A program made the translations under genes and the position numbers. The notes beneath the pieces are model-generated. The model ran no database searches. It was not told the DNA's origin and worked only from the letters and a program-made list of their open reading frames with translations. 39,392 nucleotides of DNA from Gammaproteobacteria bacterium (GTDB taxonomy: Bacteria; Pseudomonadota; Gammaproteobacteria; Xanthomonadales; SZUA-36), in contig JAJRRA010000073.1 in assembly GCA_024279945.1 (NCBI GenBank), positions 1-39,392 on the forward strand, read 5' to 3'. This document shows, piece by piece, positions 18,292 to 28,500 of this stretch. Every line of letters begins with the position of its first letter. Positions within the stretch are counted from its first letter, which is position 1.

Positions 18292-18302
18292 CTCAGGGTT
18301 CC

Positions 18303-18983
18303 CTAAACAATCCGGTACTGGTAGCCGATTCCCCGGATGGTTTCGATCCTGTTCTGCCCGCCCTGGTCCAGGCCAAGCTTACGGCGCAGATTACTGACAT
18401 GCATATCCACGCTGCGGTCGTGCGGCACGGGCTCGCGCCCCAGCGCGGAAACATAGAGATCCCTTTTGCTGACTACCTCACCCTGATGCTGCAACAGGGT
18501 CTGAAGGATGCTGAACTCGGTGCTGGTCAGTTCCACAGGAGACCCGGACTTAAGCAGCGTACGACTGCCCTGACTCAGTTCGAGGTCATCCACACTCAGT
18601 ACACCATGATCCACGGCGCTCTGCGCTCTGCGCATTACCGCACGAATCCGGGCCAGCAGTTCTCTGGGATTGCACGGTTTTGGCACGTAGTCATCAGCAC
18701 CCAGTTCCAGGCCCAGTATGCGATCCATATCATCACCCCGGGCTGTGAGCATGATGACCGGAATACGGCTCTCCTTGCGGAGTTCCTTTAACACATCCAT
18801 GCCATTCATTTCAGGCATCATCACATCCAGCACCACCAGGTCGAGGCCCGGCTTACGCGCCTCGTCCAGAGCGGCCCGTCCGTCATCGGCCAGGCGAACC
18901 TCGAATCCCTCGGTTTCAAAATATTCTTTCAGTAAACCGCTGAGCTCGGTATCGTCATCCGCTAGCAGTAGCGTGCTTTGCAT
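18303..18983 (-). CDS. Response regulator, OmpR/CpxR-like
   Basis: A 226-residue transcription factor with a receiver (D9-D11 acidic cluster, phospho-acceptor D53, T80, K102) and an OmpR-type winged helix (about 125-224, with RSVDMHVSNLRRKLG recognition region and IRGIGYQY wing). It is partner of the downstream kinase. About 100 bp separate it from phoU on the same strand; no Pho box was seen there, so it probably has its own promoter, although readthrough from pst-phoU is possible. CpxR is the closest named type, but target genes are unknown. Confidence 0.9.
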   Translation of the reverse strand: MQSTLLLADDDTELSGLLKEYFETEGFEVRLADDGRAALDEARKPGLDLVVLDVMMPEMNGMDVLKELRKESRIPVIMLTARGDDMDRILGLELGADDYVPKPCNPRELLARIRAVMRRAQSAVDHGVLSVDDLELSQGSRTLLKSGSPVELTSTEFSILQTLLQHQGEVVSKRDLYVSALGREPVPHDRSVDMHVSNLRRKLGLDQGGQNRIETIRGIGYQYRIV

Positions 18984-19079
18984 GGCTCATCCATCGCATT
19001 GTTCCGGGTATCATTCTAACCTGATCTCCGATAAAAAATGCGACCTGATACAACAAAAATCATGGAGCATGCCTGGTGG

Positions 19080-19802
19080 CTATTCCTGCTCCGCAGCAAT
19101 CTCGGCCACGGCGTCATCAAGAGATGTGTGGCGGATATCCCGGCCATAGACCAGGTAGAAGATATACTCGGCGATGTTTCCGCAACGGTCACCCATTCTT
19201 TCCATGGCCCGGGCAGCCCACAGGATATTGAGAATGGTCGGGATGGATTTCGGATCCGCAGCCATATAGGTCATTAACTGCCGGGTTATGGATACATACT
19301 TGGAATCTACCTTGTTGTCAGCTTTAACCACCCGAATCGCAGTATCTATATCGGTTCTGGCAAACGCGTCCAGCGCTAGGCGCAGCATGTTCCGCACCAG
19401 GTCGCCCATATGTTCCAGCTCCTGGCGCACTTCCTCGTTGAGGGCTCCATGCAGTTCGGCTTCAACCATTTTGCCAACACGCTTGGCTTCATCACCGATG
19501 CGTTCCAGGTCAGTGATGGTCTTAATCACCGCCATTACCAGGCGCAAATCTGACGCAGCAGGTTGCCGCAGGGCAACAATCCGGGTGCACTCTTCATCGA
19601 TCTCGACCTCAAGTGCATTGACACGGTAATCATTGGTCACGACTTCGGCTGCCAGCACGGCATTACCGTCCACCAGCGCCCTCACCGCATTACCAACCTG
19701 TTCCTCGACAATGCCCCCCATCTGCAGCACTTTACTGCGGACTTCCTCCAGTTCCTCGTTGAACTGCCTCGAAATGTGTTGTCCCAGATTCAGCTTGTCC
19801 AT
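19080..19802 (-). CDS. phoU: Phosphate signalling regulator PhoU
   Basis: Couples the Pst transporter to PhoR and represses the Pho response when phosphate is plentiful. The 240-residue, all-helical protein has two PhoU repeats with the expected metal-binding helices, EIDEECTRI...DLERIGDEA and DNKVDSKY...AMERMGDRCGNIAEYI. I chose the ATG at 19802 rather than a TTG two codons earlier, which leaves AAAGGGA about 9 nt upstream. It lies 40 bp downstream of pstB as last gene of the pstC-pstA-pstB-phoU operon. Confidence 0.96.
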   Translation of the reverse strand: MDKLNLGQHISRQFNEELEEVRSKVLQMGGIVEEQVGNAVRALVDGNAVLAAEVVTNDYRVNALEVEIDEECTRIVALRQPAASDLRLVMAVIKTITDLERIGDEAKRVGKMVEAELHGALNEEVRQELEHMGDLVRNMLRLALDAFARTDIDTAIRVVKADNKVDSKYVSITRQLMTYMAADPKSIPTILNILWAARAMERMGDRCGNIAEYIFYLVYGRDIRHTSLDDAVAEIAAEQE

Positions 19803-19842
19803 TGTCAATGTCCCTTTCCTGTCTTCTTACGGTCATTCAGCA

Positions 19843-20676
19843 TCAGCCATAACGTCCGGTGATGTAATCCTCAGTTTGCTTAACCTGCGGATTGGTGAAA
19901 ACCTGGTCGGTTTCGCCGTATTCAATCAACTCACCAAGATACATGAAGGCAGTCTTGTCTGAAACTCGGGCCGCCTGTTGCATATTATGCGTGACGATGA
20001 TAATCGTGTATTGCTCTTTCAACTCGTTGATCAGTTCTTCCACCTTCAGCGTCGAGATCGGGTCCAGTGCTGAACACGGCTCGTCCAGCAGGATAACCTG
20101 GGGCTGGACTGCAATAGCCCGGGCGATCACCAACCGCTGCTGCTGCCCGCCGGAAAGCCCGAAAGCAGACTCTCCAAGCCGGTCCTTGACTTCGTCCCAC
20201 AGGGCCGAAGCCTTGAGTGCCCACTCAACGGTTTCGTCCAGGATCCGGCGTTTACTCACGCCCTGGATCCGCAGGCCATAGGCTACGTTTTCATAAACTG
20301 ATTTGGGAAAGGGGTTGGGTTTTTGAAACACCATTCCCACCTGCCGCCGGAGTTCTGCAACATCGATATTTTTTGCCAGGATGTTCTGCCCATTCATCAA
20401 AATACGGCCCTGGGTTCGGCAACTTTCTATCAGATCATTCATCCGGTTAAAACAGCGCAATAAGGTTGACTTGCCACAACCGCTGGGCCCGATAAATGCA
20501 GTAACCTGCTTCTCGGCTATTTTCAGTTTGATGTTTTTCAGTGCCTGCACATCGTCATAGAAAAGATTCAAATCTTCTACTTCCACCGAGACTGGGTCGT
20601 CCCCGATCACCGTGACGGGTAACGCTGCGGCCTGCTGATCGTCGAACTGCAGTTGAGTTGGTCTGTTCACGTTCAC
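19843..20676 (-). CDS. pstB: Phosphate ABC transporter ATP-binding protein PstB
   Basis: Cytoplasmic ATPase that powers phosphate import through PstCA. The 277-residue protein has Walker [10 protein letters not shown] (63-71), Q loop FQKPNPFP, signature LSGGQQQR (174-181), Walker B ILLDEP with D198-E199, and the switch histidine in VTHNM. The GTG start overlaps the pstA stop by 4 bp (GTGA); a second GTG two codons later has better spacing from AGAGG. The N-terminus has about 28 extra residues before the ABC fold, common in proteobacterial PstB. Confidence 0.97.
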   Translation of the reverse strand: MNVNRPTQLQFDDQQAAALPVTVIGDDPVSVEVEDLNLFYDDVQALKNIKLKIAEKQVTAFIGPSGCGKSTLLRCFNRMNDLIESCRTQGRILMNGQNILAKNIDVAELRRQVGMVFQKPNPFPKSVYENVAYGLRIQGVSKRRILDETVEWALKASALWDEVKDRLGESAFGLSGGQQQRLVIARAIAVQPQVILLDEPCSALDPISTLKVEELINELKEQYTIIIVTHNMQQAARVSDKTAFMYLGELIEYGETDQVFTNPQVKQTEDYITGRYG

Positions 20677-22397
20677 AATCCTCTGTATTTCTCACGCAAG
20701 TTGTTGCGGATATGGATCGCCACCATGTTGAGCAGCAGGATCACTATGATCAGCAACAAAGCCGTGGCATAAACCAGCGGCCGCGCCGCTTCCACGTTCG
20801 GGCTCTGGAAACCCACATCATAGATATGAAAACCCAGGTGCATAAACTTCCGTTCCGGATGGAAGTAAGGGAAATTTCCGTCCAGTGGCAATGACGGTGC
20901 GAGTTTGACCACTCCGACCAGCATTAAGGGCGCCACCTCACCGGCAGCACGGGCCACGGCAAGGATCAGCCCGGTCATAATTCCAGGACTTGCCATCGGA
21001 ATGATGGTGCGCCACAGCGTCTCCCACTGAGTGGCCCCCAGGGCCAGGCTGCCTTCACGAATCGAGCGCGGAATCCGGGCCAGCCCTTCCTCGGTCGAAA
21101 CAATCACCACGGGCAAAGTCAGCAAGGCCATGGTAATGGAAGCCCAGAACAGGCCGCCGGTACCGAAGGTCGGAGAAGGTAAAGCCTCCTCGAAAAACAA
21201 CTGGTCAATACTGCCGCCCAGCGTGTAGACAAAAAAGCCCAGGCCAAAACCTCCATAAACAATGGAGGGCACGCCGGCCAGATTGTTGACTGCAATCCGG
21301 ATGATCCGGGTCAGCAAGCCCTGCCTGGCATACTCCTTGAGGTAAACCCCCGCAATGACCCCAAAAGGTGTGACCACAACCGTCATCAACAGCACCATCA
21401 GGACGGTGCCGAAGATGGCGGGGTAAATACCGCCTTCGGTATTGGCCTCGCGGGGGTCTTCCGTGACGAACGCCCATACTTTTTGGAAGTAGTGTTTCAT
21501 GCGTTCCAGGCCACTCATGGAGTTGGGCTGCCAGGCATCAATAACCGAGTACAGAGGCAGTTCGACTTCTTCACGATCGCTGGTCTGCATGATCACAGAA
21601 TCACGGCGTATCGTCTTACTCAACTCCGTCAGTTGATCTTCCAGATGCTGGTATTGAGCCTGAAGCTCTTCCCTGCGCTTATTCAATTCCTCGTAGGGCG
21701 CCGTTTCATTCACGCCATCAAGCTGCAGCCTTCGCTCCCGAAGGCGGAGTTTCTCAATACGGTAATTCACCGCAGCGATATCGCCTTTCTCCAGCTTTTT
21801 AATCTGCACTCTCAGGTCTGCAGCACGCTCAATCCGGAGTTGGAAATCACCCCAAACATCTCTGCTTTCAAGCAATTGTCCTTCTTGCTTCAACCCAATG
21901 ACACGACCAATAAACGTCCCCCATTCTTCCCGCTCGAGCACTGCAATACTGAGTGGCCTGGTCTGCTGAAGGATTCCTGGCTCCAGGATCCAGCGAAAAT
22001 CTTCGCCACCCAACTCGCGGTTACCGATTTTCAGCAGGATTCGTTTAACGGTTTCAACCCCCTCCGCCACCGGAATACCGGATTCGAGCAGGCGCTTCGC
22101 ACTGACTTTCTCAATCTGGCTGATCTGGCCCGCCAGATGGATACGTTGTCCCTGCTGATCCTGATAAACCAATTCATACACTGCTGTGGGCCAGAAATGC
22201 CCCATACCCCGGGCCGCGATCAGGGTGATCAGCCCAATCACCAGCAGCAGGCTCACACTGACAGCGGCCGCATTGAGCCAGACCCAGGGTGCGCCGGACT
22301 TTACCCAGGCGCCCAGGCTGTCTTTCTTGTCTGACCTGTTCTGACTCACGCCATTCCCGCCTGTCATTGTCCCCGCCATCTCGTCATTCCGCTTCAA
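20673..22397 (-). CDS. pstA: Phosphate ABC transporter permease PstA, long form
   Basis: One of the two inner-membrane permease subunits. At 574 residues it is nearly twice E. coli PstA (296). A DUF3333-type N-terminus has TM1 at about 41-63, then a long periplasmic segment (about 64-325) that includes a probable coiled coil (about 186-266, rich in Arg, Glu and Leu). The usual permease core follows from about residue 326, with the EAA loop [16 protein letters not shown] that contacts PstB. It overlaps pstC and pstB by 4 bp each. Long forms with this N-terminus are known in pseudomonads and relatives. Confidence 0.95.
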   Translation of the reverse strand: MKRNDEMAGTMTGGNGVSQNRSDKKDSLGAWVKSGAPWVWLNAAAVSVSLLLVIGLITLIAARGMGHFWPTAVYELVYQDQQGQRIHLAGQISQIEKVSAKRLLESGIPVAEGVETVKRILLKIGNRELGGEDFRWILEPGILQQTRPLSIAVLEREEWGTFIGRVIGLKQEGQLLESRDVWGDFQLRIERAADLRVQIKKLEKGDIAAVNYRIEKLRLRERRLQLDGVNETAPYEELNKRREELQAQYQHLEDQLTELSKTIRRDSVIMQTSDREEVELPLYSVIDAWQPNSMSGLERMKHYFQKVWAFVTEDPREANTEGGIYPAIFGTVLMVLLMTVVVTPFGVIAGVYLKEYARQGLLTRIIRIAVNNLAGVPSIVYGGFGLGFFVYTLGGSIDQLFFEEALPSPTFGTGGLFWASITMALLTLPVVIVSTEEGLARIPRSIREGSLALGATQWETLWRTIIPMASPGIMTGLILAVARAAGEVAPLMLVGVVKLAPSLPLDGNFPYFHPERKFMHLGFHIYDVGFQSPNVEAARPLVYATALLLIIVILLLNMVAIHIRNNLREKYRGL

Positions 22398-24649
22398 AGA
22401 GAACTGTACTTGTCACGCAAGCGCTGACGGATCAATTCAGCGCCGGTATTGACGACAAAGGTAAACAGAAACAGAACCAGTGCAGCCACAAACAGAATCC
22501 GGTAATGGGATCCGCCAACTTCGGACTCCGGCATTTCGACTGCGATATTGGCCGCCAGCGTGCGCATTCCCTCGAACAGATTCCAGTCCATGATGGGCGT
22601 ATTGCCAGTTGCCATCAGAACGATCATGGTTTCTCCCACCGCACGGCCCAGGCCAATCATCAGCCCTGAAAATATGCCTGGGCTGGCCGTTGGCAGGACC
22701 ACCCGCATAAGTGACTGCCAGGGGGTGGCACCCAGCGCGAGCGAGCCATCTGAGAGCGATTCGGGAACACCGAAAATAGCGTCTTCAGCAATTGAAAATA
22801 TGGTCGGAATGACCGCAAAACCCATCGCACAACCCACCACCAGGGCATTCCGCTGGTCGTACGGGATACCGGCTTCGTTGCTTAGCCAAATACGCAGGTC
22901 ACCACCGAAGAACAACGTCTGAACGGGGCCAGCCAGCCACATAGCCAGCATGCCCAAACCAAGCAGGAGGGGCAACTGCAAGATGGGCTCCCATCCCTCC
23001 GGGACCCATGTTTTCACGGGTCCTTCGTACTGATGCCACAGCCAGGCAAAGATCAAAAGACCGGGGGGCAGAATGAGCAGAATCATAAAAATGGCCGCCA
23101 GATTCTCCTCCACCCAGGGTGCAAACCAAAGCCCTGCCATAAAGCCCAGAATCACAGTGGGCAGCGCAGCCATGATCTCAATGCTTGGCTTGACCCAGTT
23201 ACGCAGTGCGGGTGACATGAAATAAGCCGTGTAGGCGGCGCCCATCAGAGCCAGGGGAATAGCAAACAGCATCGCATAAAGTGCGGCTTTCAGTGTACCG
23301 AATACCAGCGGAGTCAGGCTGAACTTCGGTTCAAATTCATTGGTGGAGGCGGAGGATTGCCAAACGTACTCAGGCTTTTCATAGTTTTCGTACCAGACTT
23401 TCTGCCACAGGGATGAAAATGAGATTTCCGGATGCTCATTTTTGATCGCCAACATATCCAGGCTGCCGTTCTCCCCTTCAATCAACAGGCCATTGGCCCG
23501 GGGGGACAGGGCCAGCCCAAGCGGTTTCCCGCTTTCCAGTATCTGGAAATGGACCAGGCGGTTCGCGGTACTGTGATAAATACCCAAACCGTTTTGTGCA
23601 TCCAGCGCCAGGAAACCCTTGCGACGTTGCTCCGGAAGTATCTGTACGATTGAGGCGGATTGCTGCCGGAATTGGCGAATCAATTCCAGGCGATATTCAT
23701 TATCCTGGCCTCTGACGGGAAAGAGTTGGCTGATGGTGCCACTCGCATCGCCCGCGAGGACCGATATTCCGCCCAACAGCATGCTCATCGTGGTAATAGC
23801 AGAGTCGCCCAACTTGACCGTTTGCAGCAATTCAAGCGTATCCAGTTTCAGGCGATGGAGATTTCCCCGGTCATCCCCTAAGTATAGCCACTTGTGGTTT
23901 CCGCTGATTGTGACAGCAGTGATTTTGAAATCCATCTGCGCTTCTGCCGGATGCTTTTCCAGCGTGATTTCGCCCGTCAGGAAATTCTCTGCTTTCGAAA
24001 TCATTTCCATTTTGACCCGGCCATCAACTCCTGTCGCGGCCAGCACCAGGTCTGCATCATTGTCAGAAACAGCGATGGCTGATATATCAGTATTCGGCAA
24101 GACGAGCAGTGCCTGCTTCCCGTAGGGAAAAAGAATTTCCGGCACTATCTGCCGGGTATCCACCCCGCCGCTAAATTGTGTCTCGTAGCGGTGCGTGAAA
24201 ACCAGCATCCGACCGGTATCGCTTATGACGGCGACCGTTCCATCGAACTCAATGGCCCGGGATGACGCTATCAAACGGGTGTTCTCGCGTAGTGGAAGCT
24301 TCTGTGTTTGCAGGCTGATGCCCTCTGAAACCGAGAAGAATTCGGCCTCCCCTGAACGGGAAACGCGCAGACCTACCTCCAGTTGTTCTTCCACCGACAA
24401 GTACACAGCCTGACTGTCTTGCCACCGCACATTCTCTGCAATATTTACCAAATCCGTAGTGGCAGGGAGAAAAAGCGGTAATACCACATACAAAAGGTAA
24501 AAGAAAATAAGCAGAACGGCGGATATGACCCCGACCCCACCGATAGAAACCAGCCAGCGAACAGCGCGGTCCTTGCGGGAGCGCCGTTGATGAAATCTTG
24601 CCGAACGCACCGGGCCTGCGACGGCGCTGACGGGTGGGACAGCGTTCAT
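22394..24649 (-). CDS. pstC: Phosphate ABC transporter permease PstC, long form
   Basis: Partner permease of PstA, first gene of the operon. From ATG 24649 the product has 751 residues against about 319 in E. coli. TM1 lies at about 34-61. A large periplasmic domain of about 385 residues follows, with WD40-like blades (for example GNHKWLYLGDDRGNLHRLKL). The permease core starts near residue 450 and carries the EAA loop [16 protein letters not shown]. The frame stays open to 24739, but that extension would run through the Pho box and -10, so I reject it. ATG 24649 falls where transcription should begin, so the mRNA may be leaderless; GTG codon 14 is an alternative start. Confidence 0.92.
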   Translation of the reverse strand: MNAVPPVSAVAGPVRSARFHQRRSRKDRAVRWLVSIGGVGVISAVLLIFFYLLYVVLPLFLPATTDLVNIAENVRWQDSQAVYLSVEEQLEVGLRVSRSGEAEFFSVSEGISLQTQKLPLRENTRLIASSRAIEFDGTVAVISDTGRMLVFTHRYETQFSGGVDTRQIVPEILFPYGKQALLVLPNTDISAIAVSDNDADLVLAATGVDGRVKMEMISKAENFLTGEITLEKHPAEAQMDFKITAVTISGNHKWLYLGDDRGNLHRLKLDTLELLQTVKLGDSAITTMSMLLGGISVLAGDASGTISQLFPVRGQDNEYRLELIRQFRQQSASIVQILPEQRRKGFLALDAQNGLGIYHSTANRLVHFQILESGKPLGLALSPRANGLLIEGENGSLDMLAIKNEHPEISFSSLWQKVWYENYEKPEYVWQSSASTNEFEPKFSLTPLVFGTLKAALYAMLFAIPLALMGAAYTAYFMSPALRNWVKPSIEIMAALPTVILGFMAGLWFAPWVEENLAAIFMILLILPPGLLIFAWLWHQYEGPVKTWVPEGWEPILQLPLLLGLGMLAMWLAGPVQTLFFGGDLRIWLSNEAGIPYDQRNALVVGCAMGFAVIPTIFSIAEDAIFGVPESLSDGSLALGATPWQSLMRVVLPTASPGIFSGLMIGLGRAVGETMIVLMATGNTPIMDWNLFEGMRTLAANIAVEMPESEVGGSHYRILFVAALVLFLFTFVVNTGAELIRQRLRDKYSSL

Positions 24650-24655
24650 AAACGC

Positions 24656-24689
24656 ATCATAACCAGCGATTGTGACAGTATTGTTACAG
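24656..24689 (-). promoter_or_regulatory. Pho box and -10 for pstC-pstA-pstB-phoU
   Basis: On the minus strand the Pho box CTGTAAC-AATA-CTGTCAC spans 24689-24672, followed 10 bp later by TATGAT at 24661-24656. The geometry matches the pstS promoter. The expected start of transcription is near 24649, the first base of the chosen pstC ATG. Confidence 0.87.
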
Positions 24690-24807
24690 GACGCTGGACC
24701 AGCATGGGGATTGCCCCGGAAATTCACCAATAATGACAAACTTGTGTAGTATTCAATCCACTACTTAAGGAAGACTTGAAATCGCCAACTACCCGGGAAC
24801 GAATTGC

Positions 24808-25389
24808 GTGAACAATGAAATCAGAGTACGCCTGGCATGCGAACTTGACCCTGACCGCTACTCAAGCCGGATCGCAGATTTACTGGCGAGCCTTGGAATA
24901 CCGGCCAGTTATCCACAAATTTGCCAACTTCCCCTGCAAATGGAAGCTGAACGGCTGAAATCAATCGGGCACGACATCTACCAGCGCAAGCAGGAGATGC
25001 TTCCTGAAGCCGCCGATGCCTGGCTGTCCATGTGCGAAAAAGCGGCCGTGAGTGGCGTAGAACTGCAAGCGGTGTCCGCTTTTCGTTCCGTTGACTATCA
25101 AACAGATATTATACGAAGAAACCTCGATAAGGGACTGATAATCGAACAAATATTAAAAGTTTCCGCTGCACCAGGCTATAGCGAACACCACAGCGGAAGA
25201 GCCCTTGACCTTACGACTCCGGGTTACCCTGTGCTTGAGGAAAATTTCGAACACAGCTCAGCATTTTCGTGGCTGCGCAAACACGCTGCTGATTTCCAAT
25301 TCAGCCTGTCTTTTCCCCGTGATAACCCACACGGCGTCGTTTACGAGCCGTGGCACTGGGCCTGGCGAGACGGGATTCAGGAAAAATAG
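24808..25389 (+). CDS. M15 family D-alanyl-D-alanine carboxypeptidase-like protein
   Basis: A 193-residue zinc peptidase of the VanY/M15 family, which trims D-Ala-D-Ala or L-Ala-D-Glu ends of peptidoglycan peptides. Zinc ligands are visible: H127 and D134 in the S-x-H-x-x-G-x-A-x-D motif, and H183 with catalytic E180 in EPWHW. The core is complete, but no signal peptide is visible, so the product looks cytoplasmic unless the start lies elsewhere. The GTG start has GGGAACGA upstream, and stops close the frame before it. It is divergent from pstC, so its promoter shares the 158-bp gap that contains the Pho box. Confidence 0.85.
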   Translation: MNNEIRVRLACELDPDRYSSRIADLLASLGIPASYPQICQLPLQMEAERLKSIGHDIYQRKQEMLPEAADAWLSMCEKAAVSGVELQAVSAFRSVDYQTDIIRRNLDKGLIIEQILKVSAAPGYSEHHSGRALDLTTPGYPVLEENFEHSSAFSWLRKHAADFQFSLSFPRDNPHGVVYEPWHWAWRDGIQEK

Positions 25390-25514
25390 GCTTTATCCAT
25401 CTTTCTATTATTACTCCCCCTGTTGATCTGTATCATTGCGCCAATCCGTTGATTGTACTTATATAAGTCAAATATATAGGAGACACTCCCGGCGAAAAAA
25501 GCAAGGAAATATCA

Positions 25515-28500
25515 ATGAGCAGGTCATGCTGCACCTTCACAGTGTTCGTTCTTTTGAGTATCACTGTACTGGCGCCAACAACTTCCTTAGCCAGTACACA
25601 TTCCCCATTCCCACACCCACGACAAGACTTCCAGCACCAACCAGCAGGGCAGGAACTAATACCCGGCCAGAACCAAGGAGTCAGATCCGGTCAACTACCC
25701 CAAGGGCTTACGCTTAGCGCCTGGGCGGATATCCGTGCACAGATAACAGCGGGAAAGTACTGCGCATACAAGCACAAAAATGGCGGATTTATTTCCTCCA
25801 ACCCGGCCCACGGCTGGCACATTCATTATGCGGCAGATGGAACAACCACTCTGAAGCCACGGAATGGCGACGCTCAGACCGACTCCCAAGCCTATTATTT
25901 GGCGCTTAAACTCAGCGCAGCAGGCTTTGGCGAACTGCAGTCTCTGGATCAGCCACAGCAGATCAGCGTTGACGATTCCACCGTCAGCTACCGGTGGAAT
26001 GACTACCTAAGCGAATGGTGGGTAAATAGCAGCAGCGGCCTGGAGCAATGGTTTAAATTGGAACGCCGGCCACCCGGCTCATCCAGTGGCGAGTACCTGA
26101 CACTGAAGATGGCACTGCGATCCGACCTGGAAGGCAGTCAAAACGGGAATGCACTTAGCTTTGTCAATGATACCGGCACCGCCATCAGCTACGACAAGCT
26201 CAAAGCCTGGGATGCCAACGGACGTGAACTGCCGGCGCGGATGCAACTGCATACCGGACAGTTGAGCCTTGTCATAGATGACAGCAATGCGCGCTATCCA
26301 CTTACAATCGATCCCAGCATTCAGCAGCAGGCGTATCTCAAGGCTTCCAATACCGCCAGTTTCGACCGGTTTGGCGCTTCTATCGCCATTTCCGGTGATA
26401 CCGTTGTGGTAGGCGCAGACTGGGAGGATAGCGCTGCCACTGGCATTAACGGCGATCAAAATAATAATTCAGCTTCTGTTGCCGGGGCTGTGTACGTATT
26501 CACACGCACTGGCACCACGTGGACCCAGCAGGCTTACCTCAAGGCTTCCAATGCCGAGAGTAATGACATGTTTGGCTTCTCTGTAGCGATCTCTGGTGAC
26601 ACAGTGGTAGTCGGTGCTATTCAGGAGCGTAGTAACGCCACCGGTGTCAACGGCGATCAGACTGATAATTCCGCTGGAAAAGCCGGCGCAGCCTATGTCT
26701 TTTCCCGTAACGGAACAACGTGGAGCCAGCAGGCCTATCTCAAAGCTTCCAATACCGATGCCAGTGACGAGTTTGGCCGATCCGTGGCCGTGTCCGGTGA
26801 CACGGTGGTCGTGGGTGTCAGAGGAGAGCGCAGCAACGCCACCGGTATCAACGGTGATCAGGCCGATAATTCTCTGACTTGGGCCGGAGCGGCGTATGTC
26901 TTTACCCGCAATGGTACGACGTGGAGCCAGCAAGCCTATATCAAGGCTTCCAATACCGATAAACAAGACCAGTTCGGTAACCAGGTGGCCATCTCCGGTG
27001 ACACACTGGTAGTGGGCGCACCGGGAGAGAATAGCAATGCCACCGGTATCAACGGTGATCAGACCGATAACTTGGCGGATGATGCGGGAGCGGTGTATGT
27101 CTTTACCCGCAACGGCACGGTGTGGAACCAGCAGGCCTATCTCAAAGCCTCCAATACCAATAAATTTGACTCTTTTGGTAAATCTGTAGCGATCTCTGGT
27201 GACACAATCGTCGTGGGAGCCTGGGCGGAGAGCAGTAAGGCCACCGGCATTAATGGCGATCAACTCGATAATTCAACCAGTTCCGCCGGGGCGGCGTATG
27301 TCTTCACCCGTAACGGTAGCACATGGAGCCAGCAAGCCTATATCAAAGCTTCCAACACCGAAAAATATGACTCTTTTGGTGTGTCTCTGGCGGTTTCAGG
27401 TGACATCCTCGTAGTGGGTGCGTCGGGAGAAGACAGCAGCGCCACCGGCATCAATGGCGATCAAATCAATAATTCAGCCAGTAGCGCCGGTGCAGCTTAT
27501 ATTTTCACTCGCAACGGCACGGTGTGGAGCCAGCAAGCCTATCTCAAGGCTTCAAATACGGATGCCCAGGATCAGTTTGGCAGCCCCGTAGCCCTCTCCG
27601 GCGAAACGATAGCGGTGGGTGTTAAAGCAGAAGACAGCAAGGCTACCGGTATCAACGGTGACCAGGTCGATAATTCGGCATCAGTAGCTGGTGCGGCCTA
27701 TGTGTTCGATGTTGCATCGCATTTTACAATTGGCGGCACGGTAAGCGGGCTAGTGGGTTCCGGCCTGGTGCTTCAAAACAACGCAGGTGATGACCTGACC
27801 ATCAACGCCAATGGCGGCTTCACATTCACCACAGCACTGAACGATGGCGACACCTACTCGGTGAGCGTATTAACCCAGCCCACGAGTCCAAGTCAGACCT
27901 GCAGCGTAAGCAATAACAGCGGCACCGTGGCTGGCGCCGATGTCACTGACATTACGGTCACATGCACGGAAAACGTGGCATTCTTTACGGTTACCAAGGA
28001 GTTTACTGACGGTAACAATCCAATGCCGGTTGATGTCAACATTAGCTGCAACACTGGCCTGCCCATTACGGCAACTCACACCATCACCGATGGCCAGGGT
28101 GTCACTTTCACCGTGACAAGCTTCAATAACAGCGAGTTGAACTGTACCGTTACCGAGCAGGATCTGAACGGATACACAGCGACCTACCAGGCATCCGGTC
28201 CGGAGGCGATTGGCAGTGAAGGCGGCTGTCACTTTGAGGCTGTGGTGGGTGACACCCAAAACTTCTGCCGTATTGTCAACGATGCCGATCCGGTCGATGT
28301 CACCATCATGACGCAATGGGAGCCTGTTGGTACGGGTGGTGATTTAATCGACGGCAGCTATACACTGATCCTGTATTGTGATGCGCGGATAAAGGGTGGC
28401 ACACGCAATTGTTCCACGCACAGAATATTTAAAGGTTACTGCAAGGTGTTTGAGGGCGATGGTTCCGAAACTTTCGTGGCACAGGTCATACCGCAATACC

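Noticed and set aside
21483-22334. 283-codon plus-strand ORF inside pstA
   Set aside because: Antisense of a clear PstA frame with coupled neighbours, no domain seen.
24650-24739. Upstream extension of pstC by 30 codons
   Set aside because: It would translate through the Pho box and -10 element, and the extra residues do not resemble a PstC N-terminus.
26469-27263. 264-codon minus-strand ORF across the propeller repeats
   Set aside because: It is the antisense frame of the 201-bp repeats, kept open because the period is a multiple of three. It has no ribosome site and its repeats mirror the sense codons.
26331-27707. Regular repeats as a possible CRISPR array
   Set aside because: Units are 201 bp, fully coding and continuous with no spacer pattern; they are FG-GAP protein repeats.
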